A stretch of 64,000 bases of DNA from Opisthorchis felineus (lineage: Eukaryota; Platyhelminthes; Trematoda; Opisthorchiida; Opisthorchiidae): contig SJOL01004778.1 in the NCBI GenBank assembly GCA_004794785.1, forward strand, positions 77,814 to 141,813, read 5' to 3'. The position numbers and the translations under genes are program-made. The notes below the pieces were generated by a model that saw only the letters and a program-made list of their open reading frames with translations, ran no database searches and was not told the origin of the DNA. The stretch's first letter is position 1. Every line of letters begins with the position of its first letter. Shown piece by piece: positions 48,527 to 61,537 of the stretch.

Positions 48527-49644
48527 CTAAACAACATAAATTAGATGGAGGTGAAACATACATAGTTAGATATAGTATGATACAAAATAGCCCTGTAATA
48601 CAGTATATGAAATAAAACAAAACGAAATAAAGATGCTTCGTTATTTGAGCAGCCGTCTTTGCAAGCAAATAAATGTTAGAAAAAATGTGTATATGGCGCC
48701 CTCCTGTTCAAGATAAATCAGCGATTGTCGTGGTATCATGTGGGACTAAAATTTAGCCCTTTTGGAACTTGGATGCATTTTATTTACCAGGATGTCCAGC
48801 TGCACCGTTGAAATCTGGCTAATTAATTAACATTACACAGCATTACGTAAGCCGTTGGATTTTCCCTAAAAATATTTATTTATAAATATATTGCAGGCAC
48901 GTGAGTAAATATGTGCCGGAAAAATACCTTAACAGCTTATCGATCCTTACTTTTGCTATTGAGCCTGGCCGGTTGTGAAAACCGAGCAGTTAGGTGTACT
49001 CTGTGTTTAGGAGACAAATGCTTTAATAATCTGTCACTCGGAACAGAAGCGTGAACATAGATGCAAATAGCCTCCACCCAGATCCGAGTACCTGCAATAA
49101 GTACTGTTACGGTTACGCAAGAAGGTTTTGGAAAACCGAGAAGGACTTTACGTGTGGATGTTAACAAGTGAGAAGAAAGTCACCTCAAGCTTGCCAAAAC
49201 TTCTAACCAATAGCCGTTTGCTTGCTGGAATGAGAGCAGCAATGCTGAGAGTACTACTCCAATTGATGATGTGTATCGATTCATCTCAAGGGAAACACCC
49301 TTTATGCACCAAAAATTTGCCTGTAAATGCTACCTTTGACCAAGTGATTGACCTCATTTCAAATGTGTCTGTGGAGGTACTTGTATCAGTGTGGGTACAT
49401 TGGACCCCATTTTATTCTCCTGTAGGTTTGTTTCTAAATTCAGAACGTTATATATCATTAGAAGCTTGGATGATATCAATTGCTCCACTTGCATGCAGTA
49501 CCTGAAGGGAGTCAAATTCTCATCTAGCGGATCCTACACACTCTTTTCATGAGCTGTGCGTCCCTCACAATTTATCCTGCTGGTTCTTATAATGCGCTAT
49601 CAACAGATTTCGGAAACGTCGACTTTTCCCTTGCTATGTTAGTC

Positions 49645-49700
49645 GGTTCCCAGGCTCCGCGAGCAGATCAACAGCCACCTGATGAACAACCAATCACTTG
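49645..49700 (+). repeat. Penelope-tail fragment
   Basis: cgagcagatcaacagccacctgatgaacaaccaatca matches the tail of the 36862 element (in pieces: gaacagatcaacagccacct, gatcaacaaccaataa). No hammerhead-like core is preserved. Confidence 0.65.
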
Positions 49701-50889
49701 CTGTTATCAGCCGCTATCGTAATGAACTTAATATATCCGGATCTTAGCTTGACCAGGTTGTCGACTTTAAAGGTTGTTGGAAAACACGGTCCCAATTTGC
49801 TTTGCTACACAAACAAACTACCACTCTGTACGCACAGTTTCAAAACCTAGATCCTCGTCATCTTAAGCAAGGGCAATTTATTTAGCCACACAGACGAAGC
49901 TATTCCTAGGAGAGTACAACTTCACTCTGCTTTTCAGTGATAACCACACTTCATTCCTCTGACCTGAAGCATTTTAGTCACATTTCTACTCCACCAACAT
50001 CGCACACTTTTGGGTTCTATTCTAGTGATTCAGTGCATTTAACTGAAGCTCCGATTAGATGGGAGAACAATATAACGTAAGAGAGTATGTATCAAATGCT
50101 ACCAGAACCCTCCTCCCTGAATGGATGGCTATGATATTCCTGCATGTGTTCGGAAGCAAAGTGTCCTAACCTATTTCAGGACAGACTCTGGAGAAGTCCC
50201 AAGGAACTTGCTTGTAATGGCTCCGCAAAAGAATGTACAACGGGATATCACTGAACTTAGGGTAATTCCCTTCTCAGGTGGGTCTGGTCATCTAGTCAGG
50301 CGCGTCGCTCATTGTGTTTCACAGATGGGTAGAGGTTCGGGTGGCTGACTCAATAACTACTCAGCAGAGGAACTTGCTCACGAGGCAAATATCCTGACAA
50401 GGGATAACATCTCCAACAAAGCAGAAGAGAATGAGGATAAAAGTTTTGTTGCGGAATACGGGATTCTACAAATAAAGAAGACAAAAAAAGTAGGGGGCTT
50501 TTTGTTTCAGATACTCAGGGGTGGTTTACTTGGTCAGGAGGTGACTTTCTGGTCTTCGGACAATAACTCTGGTGGATCAGAAACGTTTCCAGATGAAGCT
50601 GTGTCGGATGGACACCCTGAAGCCTGTTGGTCATCTGGGTCGGAAGACGAAGACACGAAACTGGTTCAGACCATGGGTCACATTGGGTATCATCGTGCCC
50701 TCATTTTAGGTGCCATATTTTATCTGACACATCCAACGCGTTCAGCGTCAAATACGGTCAACTTCGAAAGCGGTGTCGGATTTTGGAGAGTTGGAAACTC
50801 CTAACAGTGGACTGTCGAAGCCCTGGAGGCGATATCAATTGGATCAGTAGTTTGCTGCTAAGAAGAATGTGGGCTGTTCAGGTTTGTAG

Positions 50890-51177
50890 ATGGCCAGTTA
50901 TCTACTCATTGGATTGAATAGTTTGACTGCAAATGTATCGACAGTGACCGAAGTGCTTCGTTGTGTGGTGAAGCGATGTGGTGTGTCAGCAGTTGTGGGG
51001 AAAGATGGCACCAACAGAAGGAAGCTATGCGAGGTAAAAACACGGAAACAAAACAGACAAGTTGGAACCTCTCCTGTTTTCAACTGCACATCCGTTGCTT
51101 CACTGCCCGCTGTCGCCAGCATTCCTTGGATGACCACGTTTTTTTATTCTATTGCAGCTACCCTTCAGACAAGTTGA
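50890..51177 (+). other. Open frame with a weak L7Ae-like motif
   Basis: A 95-aa ATG-started frame containing SYLLIGLNSLT, LRCVVKRCG and, later, SIPWMT. The IGxNxxT motif is typical of L7Ae-family RNA-binding proteins such as the RNase P subunit Rpp38, which also ends its domain with a xPW motif. The intervening sequence does not align convincingly. It may be a decayed copy or chance. Confidence 0.15.
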
Positions 51178-53535
51178 CTCATTTTTCATGCTGTTTTCCA
51201 AGTTCATTTTCACGGGTTTAAAAAACACCTCACCCTTAGGCGCCACAAACCTCAGTGGATCTCTAGTCTCTCCGATCACGTTCCGGTCAGTTTTAGTGAT
51301 AAAATCGTTGTTTCGGTCAGTGTGTGACAGTTGCACAACTCAATCTTACCGTTATCTGGAACGATTTTGAGCTGTAATCCCGTGGTCTTCATTTCGAATC
51401 CCCTCAAGTTGATGGCATACTACAGTGAGTACACCAACGACAGTCCTACCTTCGAACGAGGATAAAGCTCGCAGCGCACTGAAGACCCGGAGAGTAGATA
51501 GATGACTCATTCAGACCGTTCATTTCGCTGGACCTTTACGAGTCCTGTGCTCAAGAAACCTAGAAAAGAACGCACGCTGAACGTTCAATGGTGCCTGTCG
51601 TGTAATGCGAAACCAGCCCCATTAATTTAATCTGGCTATGCTTATGTCAGGAGGGCGGTTGTACTCAAACTTCACTGCAGTTGCTAGTAACAGATTAGAT
51701 GAGGGTATGATATTCAAGATAAACAAACCAAACCCTAAGAGTGTGAATTATGGAGACCAAAAGCGCTTTCCAGCTCATTAATCAGCACCCACTAACTACC
51801 TGGATATAACAGACGTGAATGGGATACCAATGAAACTTTTCAGCAGTATATGAACTCACCAAACCACGTAATCAAATAGTTTCCTTCTGATACGTTGTAA
51901 ATTGAATTTAGTTTTTCAATCAGGCGTTCCCACGTCAAAGAAGTAATTGAATTCCAACAAAATATTTCCTGTTTTTTGCCTGTAAGTTCTGATTTCAGTG
52001 CCAGCTTGTACAGTGGCATTAGGGAGTATACTAGTTGAGCTTCTTGGCAGCGTGTTAACTCCTAACAGTATTGTAAATATGGATGGAGAGAAGTGTATGT
52101 GTGACTGATCTACTTTATATGAACTTCATTTATCCAACAATCCCAATACTCAGCTACACAGTAGGCTATGTCAGACTTGTCTTTCATGCAGAATTGTATC
52201 ACGTGTATCGCTCGTATTTTTAGACAGTCGTTAATGTCACGTGATTCTTTTACCAATCATCATAACACTGGTGGTGGAATCTCTGTGTACTTCAATGTCT
52301 AAACACAGAATCACTTCTCTGCATGTAATAAAATACGACTATTAACAAACATGATTTTGCAGACGTCTCGTGTGGACAATCAGTAGACAAAAGTAAAACA
52401 GGGACTATAACCAGTCGGTCACGGGAGAGAGTAAGGAATAATCCGTGCCATGACAGATATACCCCACCACGAGGTTTTTCGAGAACGAGACCAAGATAAA
52501 AGAAATAGATCAAACATCTACAGGAAAATTTCATCTTCAGTTGGGTGTCCTCACTTTCTTCATGAAGTGTACCATGCGGAATGCGGAGTTATCCTTAGAG
52601 GAGGAAGGTTCTTTTGCTGGCAGTTTTTACTCCTCAGGTTCTTCAACTACCGCTAGCAGAATACTAGCTTTCTTGTCTTCCGGATTTTAACCGTACAACT
52701 GTCCATACCTCACTGCTGGTACAACGATTCACAACAGCCTACTTGGCCTTCCGTTTGCAGTGTCGAACTTTTGGACGGCATACTGACCTGCCCATCGAAA
52801 ACTATGTAAAGCTGTCTCACCAAATTTTTCCTCACAAAATAGGAACTGCTCCTTCAAAGAGTACACTGAGTCTTGGTCCCGGAAACCTTACTATTGGATT
52901 GATGAACAAAATGCCAACCTTCAAAAGAGGAGAGTAAAAGTTTGGCAATTTCAATTCGACCGAGTTAAAAATCGTATTAAAAACACTTGTCCTGTCATCA
53001 GACCACATCCGAACACCTTCCAGAGGGTCTCCCGAAAAGGCAACAGCTTGCTATAGGATATCATTTCAATGTTGCAGCGACCTTTAGTTGCAAATTCTAT
53101 CAAGGATGCCAAAATTATGAAGACCTTGGATTTTAGCCACTGCCGAAGCAATTCCCATATACACTTACATGCCCCAAGTATGTGATCAGAAACGCTTCGT
53201 ACACACACTGGCGCTCACGAGGGCAGACAGTCACGTCTTAACTCTACATGACTCCTAAATACCGTATCGGCTGTGACAGCCTTTACCACTGATTTCCAGC
53301 TTAACTGATCCCGCTTTACTCTATCGATTGATTTTACCTATCTTACTTGTATGTCTGTCTGTATGTATGTAGAAAAAGGCACAGAAAAAGCTACCTTCGC
53401 TCACACTGTGTAGTTCTTGGTGAGTCTATGAGGTTTCTCCAGACAAGCTTTACCCTACTACCTTCTGACAGGATCATCTTTTCCAGAACTCAGGAATACA
53501 CGCACTGTTTTGCAAAGTGACCAATTTCTGTTTAG

Positions 53536-53706
53536 CTTTGATAGGTCAGGATGTTTACAATTCAAGGTTACTCGCACTGGTCACCGCCGGTGCGCATCCC
53601 AGATTCCGCCTAACAAGCCTGACAAATGAACTTGCATTACAGAGCGGTGGCTCGAATGTAATGCAGCAAACAGTGAAATATATCATGCATCAATCGACTA
53701 ACAGTG
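53536..53706 (+). CDS. Candidate internal exon, gene unknown
   Basis: Bounded by a good acceptor (aatttctgtttag) and a canonical donor (cagtg|gtaagc). The 57-residue frame includes LIGQDVYNSRLLALVTAGAHP, FRLTSLTNELALQSGG and QQTVKYIMH, with amphipathic helical character and balanced composition, unlike the surrounding frames. It enters in phase 1 and leaves in phase 1. No domain recognised and no partner exon in matching phase confirmed. Confidence 0.4.
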
Positions 53707-54639
53707 GTAAGCCCAGTTTCTTTCTAGTCAGCGCCTTGAACTCTTCAAAGTATTTTAAGCTGAGTAGATTGACGAACGTAAGCTCAATTTTAAGGCTGAT
53801 CAGTTGAATGGCCCAGACCCTTAGATGGAAACAGGATGAGAAATATGTTGTTCTTGCACCTCATAGGTGAAGTGGAAATTGTTTGGCTTAGTCTAAAAGA
53901 CGTCATGAACTATTGCTCGACTAATAGCAGAGTGTTGGCGGTTACATTACATTATTATTGGAAACTAATAAGGCTACAGAACAACTCCTAAATGTACCTA
54001 CTTAATTCATTTGCGCTGGCAAACGTAGGGTTAGTTATCTTATCCCCTGCCAGATTTCTGATGCGATGAATGTCTAATCTGTCAAACACAACTGTAGTGC
54101 AGGCGCATCAGGCCTGATCACGTATTAGCCGTAACTACTAACCCAACTTTCGAACCAGTTATCAGGTAGCCTCTGGGTTCAACATGAGTGCAGATCGATA
54201 ATTCGAATAATTTATTGTCAATCTCATTCATAATGAGTACATTTCTGTGCACTTTATCGGCATACATGCATGTTGGATTACGCTGCACTGGACCAGATGT
54301 GTCCGGTTTGCTAATGGTGGTTTATCAGGGGCGGCACCAACCCTATTGTAGACAACGTTGTTTATCAGTCGATAAACCTGAGAACTTCCAGCGAAACCGC
54401 TTAGGGAAAAATGGAACAGTACATGACACGTAACAGAAACACGAGAGGAATTACACAGTAGCTGTGTCAATTAATGTAGTTTCCCGAAAAAAATAGGCAC
54501 TTAGATGTCTAGTAGTGGTGTCACCCACTGTGTGATTATCATATTTCAGAATGAACCAAAGAGCCATTCGCCTTTTATCTAAATTTAGTGCTTTCTTGAA
54601 CTTCTCGAACAGGGGCCTCCCTCGCAGAAATAACCATTA

Positions 54640-54806
54640 TTAATAAGCCCCACAGTTGACTCCTATTTGAAGCCCCTATGCGTAGACGAAAGCAGGCACT
54701 ACGCACTGATGACCTCTTCTAAATTGGTGAGGGAACATTTGTTACCTCACTGCTAGGCTCGGCAAACAGATCAACACCCACCTGATCAATTACCGGCATG
54801 ACATTA
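54640..54806 (+). repeat. Penelope-tail repeat with a hammerhead-like core, diverged
   Basis: Carries cgcactgatgacctc, a cctc/gagg stem and ggaacatttgttacctcactg, followed by ggctcggcaaacagatcaac and cacctgatcaattacc. The preceding cagttgactcctatttgaag may be the remains of the inverted arm. Confidence 0.6.
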
Positions 54807-54879
54807 CTTGGCTTTACTTATAGCGTACACTCATTATGGCGAATCCGTATTAATCCAAAAGCGTAGTTATGTCCAATGC

Positions 54880-54985
54880 AGCGAATTACCGTCAAATACA
54901 GTACAGTATGCCGTAGTACCGTGCAGTACGGTACAGCACCATACAGCACATCAAAGTGAGATGCAGTACAGCTCAATGCAGTGCA
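54880..54985. repeat. Low-complexity GTACAGTAC-like repeat
   Basis: About 100 bp of imperfect 5- and 10-bp units (tacagtacag, gcagtacggtacagc, atgcagtaca). Confidence 0.7.
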
Positions 54986-57828
54986 TCAGAGTAACTCGTC
55001 AGAATAAAAGCTGTTTCATGGCGTAATACTTTCGCTTGTAAGTGAAGTCGGTGTTATCGGGAGACTCAAATAAAAAACTCAGCTGAATCCACCGTTTATG
55101 GTATTCTCATAAATAATGTTACGTCACTGTGCTACTTTGCGGTAGACAGACTAAAATAGCTTTCAGTGTCACGTTTGATTCACGTGCAACCACGTCCCAA
55201 AAGAGAGGCTCAAAATACGCCCCCGTGGTGATTTCTACATCGTACTGAAACTTGGATGCATTGTTTTGAGACTCAAGATTATGTGCACAATTGATAAAAC
55301 CTATAAGTCACAGCCGCGTGGGCTACCCAAAACGGATGAATCTACTCTGTTGCGCGCTGTAGACTCAGGTCAGCCGGGATGGGTGAAACACGCAAGGACT
55401 TGTTTAAGCTAGCCATATAAAGAACTCTCACAAGCAATATTCTTAAGCCTGTATGGGACATCCGTCCTGACCCTGAGTTGCAGCAACAACAGTGTTGTGT
55501 GATAGATTACAATAAGTGACAGTCAGTACCTCAGGTTTCACCTCTACAGTGCATGTACGTAGCGCGCAGTATCCCCACAACACATCACTCATTTAACACT
55601 TCCAAAGACCATCGCGAATTCATCACAACTTTAAAAACATCTCTCAAGTAAACCTCAATCAATGTCATGTTGAGTTCTGATTGTTTCCCCGCTTCAGGTG
55701 AATGTCAGCAGTAATCAGCGAATTCATACTTCCATATTCTTTTAATCTAATGGTGTGTAATAAGTTTATTTTTGTTGAAAATCAAACCCACGAATGGTTT
55801 TTCAACAGACTGCATTTAAAGCAGTTTTTTGCTTCCCCCTCATCAAGCTCAGCTCTTACCGGAGTAAATCGAAGTCTTACAGAGGTCTGCAGTAAGCAAG
55901 TCCTCAGCCTGCGAGCATTAGGAAGATTTGATATTCCTCTGGCTTCGTATGATCATCTGAAGGCAAAGAGAGCTTGTAGTGCTGGTTACCTACCAAAATA
56001 TCCTTGGGCTGTACAGCGTGTACAATTCCCTCCCCAACATTAAAGGAAAAAAGATGAAGCTATCTGTCCATTAAGCTGTAATTTGGTGCTCGGTTTAATT
56101 TCGATGAAATGTAAATGGCCACCTTAACCGAGCAGTAGGTACTCTGTGAAAGCGATGCGAAGTCTTCTCAAAAAAGGCCAGACATGTGTAACAATTTTGT
56201 CAGGTATCATGCAAGTGATCTAGCTTCTGGCAGATTCCTGTCGTGTCACACTCATTCCTGGCCGAAGCTATCTGATTTTGGCAATTCTTGGACGATATAA
56301 AGCCAGGAAATTGAAAAACAACCATGACAATGATGTGCACAATTTTGGCTGTATGAATCAGAAGGACCAATAAGGACAGTGTAACAACAGACGTATATAC
56401 GGTGCTTTCCCCAGGAAGACATGGTTCATTCTGGGGAAAACATTTATGGGGCGTGGATTCGTTCTTATTCTGATCTCCACAAACAAATGAACGCCCTCGA
56501 ACCATTGGGTAGGCACTTCTGATATCTGATCCAAACGAAAGAGATGATATCAAGACTGGGACACACATTGTGGTCCAACTATGGTTGAACATGGCTGCCA
56601 AGAAAAAACGACTGGTGTCGCCGGTACTTTCGCTTCAGTACATCTTGCCACCAGACGAATGTGTCCAAAATAACTTGGGTGTGCATGGTCGACAATTCAG
56701 TATCGCAGCTCTCTGAGGGGTCACACAACTGCAATACGAAATCGGAGCATCAAAGGTCGAGCGAGGATGATGGATGGATAGTAGCTGAACAATTGTAGGG
56801 TTATTGTTAATTTCAATTGCTTCATTGACAAATATAATTTTATAGGTCTAAGATCTCGCAAGCTAAAAGATCCGACCCGTTGAAGCCCCTGGTTTAGATT
56901 AACAGCACTCAGTATTTTCAAATGTTAAAAAATAGCCCGGCCTTAAATAACTGTTATAACCAAGTGTCTCCACTCGGAATGGTTGCTATCACTCGCCAGT
57001 TGCAAGAACAGTATTCCCGGAAAAATGTTACATACGGCTCATCGCAGTGTTATGGTGCGTGCACCGCAACCAAGGCTATATGTTACATTTTAAAATATCT
57101 CCACCTCTTCTCAATATGAAGTCATCAGAATTGAAACTAGCCCACTCAGATCACACACATACTGAGTAAAGTTAAATCTAGACGATCTAATTTACAAATC
57201 CGCAGGAAAATCGCAGTGCATGCAGTATGGTACGAAACAGTATTGCGGCCGAAAAAGTCAGTTGCGGAAATGACTCCTTCACAAGAACGTCAAAAGCCCT
57301 TTATTGTTGAGTACTTGCATATATCGGTTGTTGTGCAACTTCGTCAGCCTTTTAGAAAATATTACTCTGACCGTTGTCAATACTTCACGATTTTTGCACT
57401 CAGTTTTTCAAGTGTATACACTTGTTTCGCCGTATATCAGCAAGTTAATATTCACGAACCAATGAGGTGAGTGGCGTCTATGGATGAGTTATCATATCCA
57501 AAAACCACGTTTTTTTCTAATCTAACAGCAAACTTTCGACTGCGTTGGTTCTTCAGTGTCAATAGGTGTGAAACTGTCATCCGCTTTCCATCCAGCATTG
57601 CAAACAACTTTATTGTTGTGAAACTTACGCTCCAAACTACCCCAGGGCTGCCATCAGGACGTCACTCTGAGTAAACTGTCTTCTGTTTTTGTGTCAACTA
57701 TTTGGTTCTCTGGACCTTCCCAAAGCTGAATATCGTCATTTCCTGATTAGGCCTGAGCATTACCAAGCTTACTCATCCAGGTTGGTTGCTACTTCGGGTG
57801 GACCGTTTTAATATCTTCTTCTACTCCA

Positions 57829-57870
57829 TATATATATATATATATATGCAAATACATACATACATATGTA
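57829..57870. repeat. TA microsatellite
   Basis: Run of alternating T and A followed by catacatacat units. Confidence 0.9.
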
Positions 57871-58589
57871 TAGTGGTCTTCCAAATAGGGACCACCCGAG
57901 GGATTTGGTCAAAGTGATCCCTTGTTGGAGGAAACGCATGTTCGGCAGGCAACGACCCAGGACCTAGTTCTGTGTGACAACCGAATAGACCTTAGATTAA
58001 GTACTCACATTTTAAGAAAACTGTCTTACCCGTTTTCTACATTGGTTTATTTTTCATCTCTCGATCAATCAGAGTTGGCATGTTGATTGACCCTCGTGTA
58101 CCAGAAAACGATCAAATAACAGAGAGATTAGCTTTCATTTCAGAGTCATGTATGCCGGTTAAATTCGTGGTCGGTGCTCGAAACTGGATGTTGCTAGCCT
58201 AAAAGTTGCACGTAACTTAATGAGACTAAATGATCACGGTTCTTAAGTGAAATTGTTATGATACCATGCAGTATTATTTTGTAAGGTCTGCTCTAAATAA
58301 GAAATGCAAAATAACGTGGTATCGGAGTTTTTGTGGGGCGCTCGGAAACAATCATCCAGTCGGTGTTTACCAAAGTGATTTTAGAATAAATGAAGTGAGA
58401 CGAGCATGATCTACGAAAGTAATTTCATGATCCATCAATTTAAAATTCTGTAGCTTCGTTAATTACCTTAAAGCCGGTTATGGTTAACGACTTCATCTTA
58501 ATTATCTGGTGTCTTGTCAAGTTTGTCCAGTTGAACTGAATGATCTTCAGTTCATCTTTTAGTGACAGCCAAGTTTTGTTTCACTTGAA

Positions 58590-58760
58590 GTGACGCCTAA
58601 AAGCCTGATCTCGTCGTTGAATCTCCCTTGGAATTTATGAGATGCGCACTGCTGATGTTTCCCAATGAGGATGGAGCGAATTCCCAATGCTACCCGGTTT
58701 CCTTGTTTTCCGGCTTTGACTGGGTTATGTTGCGGGACAAAATCCAGATTGAAAGAAAAT
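58590..58760 (+). repeat. Diverged family B repeat
   Basis: cttggaatttatgagatgcg, cactgctgatgtttccca and atgaggatggagcga parallel the 3' half of the family B copy at 6930-7010. Confidence 0.4.
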
Positions 58761-59680
58761 TTAGTAGGGACCACTGAGTTTATCTAAAAAGTTAAACTAT
58801 CCACTATCCTTGCTCCATGCTACATTTTCTGTTACGCACATTTCAAAGACGATGAACTTGGATTTGACCATCTTTGCTCCTCATAACCTAATAAAGACGA
58901 ACTGCCATAGTAAAGTGAAGGAATCAAATCGTCAGAATTTTCTGGTGCCTTGTATTTGGAATGGATGGCCTTCGGTATTAAAGGTCGCGGAAAGGAGACA
59001 GTGGTCTCCTTTGAAGAGGAGGTACCAAGTCGAATTAACAAAACAGAGGATCATTGTACGGATATAAATCCCTCATAAGTTCTCTAAATATAAACTTGAC
59101 CCTTCAGAGAGGGTCGTCGGCAAACGGTTTGCTAAAGTATATGAAGAAAACCCATCAATATAGGCGACCTTTGGATGGTCTCATAGTGAGTACTTTTCTA
59201 CTAACTAGGCAGAATATGTTTCGATAATCTTATCTCACTCCATCGATAGCTATTACAGCAACTTTCATTGTGTTTTCTTAATACCTGAAACCAACACTTG
59301 CGTGTTGGTCTTATAAATGAGCCGAATTTATAAGGTAGAAATACAATCATCTTGTCGTCCGTATCCGTCAACTACACATTTGTATGCTTAGGTGAGACTG
59401 TGGGTAGCCGCTTCTACTGAACATCGTCATTATGGAACAGCTTATTCCAGCTTACCTGGTGCACAGTAACTTGTCTTCGGGAACTAAAACCGGCTTCGGG
59501 GATGCGGTAATGCATATCTTTTTCTGCGGCAATTTTGCACATTTAAACCACTGGCCAGGACATCGCGGTTGTGAATTTTTTAGGAGGGATAAGGATTCGA
59601 AAGCGTATGACAAGCAGTGATAGGGTAGGGTCAAGTTAAGGATGTCTGGCGGTCCGACCACTAATACTTCAGTTCCTTAC

Positions 59681-59999
59681 AGACGTCGTGCATCAGCCAA
59701 ACGTGAAGCCATGCGGAGCACCGTCTTTGAAGAAGTGTGATTTGTATGGAGTAGTTGCGACCAGAAGCTTTGCTATTCTCACTGTGTGCCCATGGATAAG
59801 TGTAGGCGTCAGACGCAAATCTCGAAATCAACCAATTATCACTACTACTCGGTACACTTCGGTCGCTTACTGGCTGAGGTGGTTTAGTAGCCTCTATGTT
59901 GCGCTCTACTTGTTGCTCCGATTGCTTTAGTTGGGACTGTGAACTATGGGGACATACAAATTGTCTGAGAGATTCTGCCACCCTATTGGTGTGATTCAT
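59681..59999 (-). CDS. Candidate exon or ORF, gene unknown
   Basis: Minus-strand frame from ATG 59999 ending at a canonical donor (gacgtct|gtaagg at 59681). It is rich in Gln, Ser and Pro (SQSQLKQSEQQVE, KPPQPVSDRSVPSSSD) and contains YSIQITLLQRR. The six residues ITLLQR recur in the last PB1 strand of protein A (LNITLLQR) with synonymous codon differences, which may be chance. Orientation and place would suit an upstream exon between the two PB1-UBA genes. Confidence 0.3.
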
Positions 60000-60344
60000 C
60001 TCAGACTAGACAGTCAATTACTTTGTGCTACGGCATGCCTAGGAGGATAACGGAGTGGTGTAGTCGCCCGACAGCTTCCAGTGAAGACAAGTTTCTGTCT
60101 CACAGAAAAACAAGGCGTATTTTGTTCAGACTGGCGGACAAAACAAGTCAGTAGAGGTCAAATCAGCTCCTTTGAAAATAATAATAAACCGTCATGTAAG
60201 AACCTACCCGAATGGCGGTTCAACCAAGATTATGAGAAGAAATACCTCACTGACGATGAGAAGATAGACTGTTTCATTTTACTTTTCCTGTTAGGTTGTT
60301 AGAATTCCACTTGCGTTAACTGGAGCGCTTGAATTTACCTTACG

Positions 60345-60540
60345 TGCTCGAGGTAGATCAGTGGTTAACGAGAAAGCCTACTGACCGGAAAATCTGCGAT
60401 TCAAATCCAACCCCGGCATCTCGACTCTCCTGTTTAGGCTTGGGCAGTGTCTCAGCCCCCATGCTTCCTTCGGGTTGTATGGCAGTTAGGCACCGAAAGG
60501 GCGTTACAGCTGAACGATTATTATTTATTATTACCTCCTT
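60345..60540 (+). mobile_element. tRNA-derived SINE, family A, plus-strand copy
   Basis: Head gaggtagatcagtggttaacg (A-box-like), B-box relative gcgattcaaatccaacc, then gcatctcgactctcctg, ggcttgggcag, gtctcagcccccatgcttcc, gggcgttacagctgaacg and an (ATT) tail. Confidence 0.85.
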
Positions 60541-61537
60541 TCGTTTATTACCTCCTCCTAACTCACCGCTGACTCGCTTAAGATATTTGGTTTTCACGCA
60601 GTGTTCTTTGAAAAAAAAAGTTGAAAATATCACTTGCGGTCTAATTTGGTAGGTTTAAAATAACCCCGAGTGAAGTGCCTATAAAGGATACCTTACTTAT
60701 TAGTTGTAGCGGACTAGATGAGTGGATCATCACAGACACGAGACAAAAGCCACACAGAATAGTCTGTCCCAACAAATGGCTAAATCCGGGCAAACGAAAT
60801 TTGCAATCAAGTCCGCTCAAGAGACCGACATCGACTGGGGTAAGACTTGATGCACAAACATATATATTTTGATGACAGCACATATCCATTAACGAGGAAC
60901 CACCTGAGACCATTTCAACTTGTTCACACACACAAACACACGTCAAAGCTACCACCGACTGGTCTATTACAGTGAGTGAAGATGAATGCGAACGGCGTCG
61001 TAAAGGATGCTAGATTGACAGATAGATAGACTTTGTGCGCGTGGAAGTTTGGAACGGCACTTTGGTGAAGGGTACAATCATGTTAGCCGAACACAAATAT
61101 CCACAATACTAGGCAAATCTCTAACGTCCTAGTCTACTTTTTCCTTTCTCATTTCGCCCTATCAACCCGATGCTTGGGCATCCCATCATGACCCCCCATC
61201 CGGTTAGAAATGCTGCTCCAAAGGATACATTGGTATTCAGGAAACAGCTTTATATGCGCAAAGCGGGAGAAAGCGGCTTTAGTTGACCTAAGTCGACGTG
61301 TCTTCCATATGGCATTTCCAATATTTCTGGAATTCGGATAAAATTCGACTACTGCCTAATCCCAAGTAGTCATAAATCCCCATAAAATCGTAGTCACCCT
61401 GTCTAAATGGAGGCGAATTCGAAAAAAACTGTCAGTTCAACATATATAATGTTGGTAATAAAGTACTTTTTTCTCTATTTTGGAAAACATGCTGGCAGTT
61501 GTACTGATGGAGGATAACTGAGAAACTCAGAGTAATT

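Larger units (their letters stand above)
48527..61537. other. Region between the two PB1-UBA exons
   Basis: Should hold the upstream exons of PB1-UBA gene A on the minus strand. Candidate unassigned exons are at 53536-53706 (plus) and 59681-59999 (minus). Repeats include Penelope-tail fragments at 49645-49700 and 54640-54806, low-complexity sequence at 54880-54985, a TA run near 57829, a family B copy at 58590-58760 and a SINE at 60345-60540. Other ORFs (50890-51177 plus, 55702-56043 plus, 56200-56601 minus with two hydrophobic stretches) could not be assigned. Confidence 0.35.

Noticed and set aside
47986..48615. Plus- and minus-frame ORFs overlapping PB1-UBA exon A
   Set aside because: Shadows of the PB1-UBA reading frame.
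56200..56601. 133-codon minus-strand frame with hydrophobic stretches, considered as a Frizzled-like receptor fragment
   Set aside because: Cysteines and hydrophobic segments do not follow any receptor motif order I can recall; no splice-consistent neighbours.
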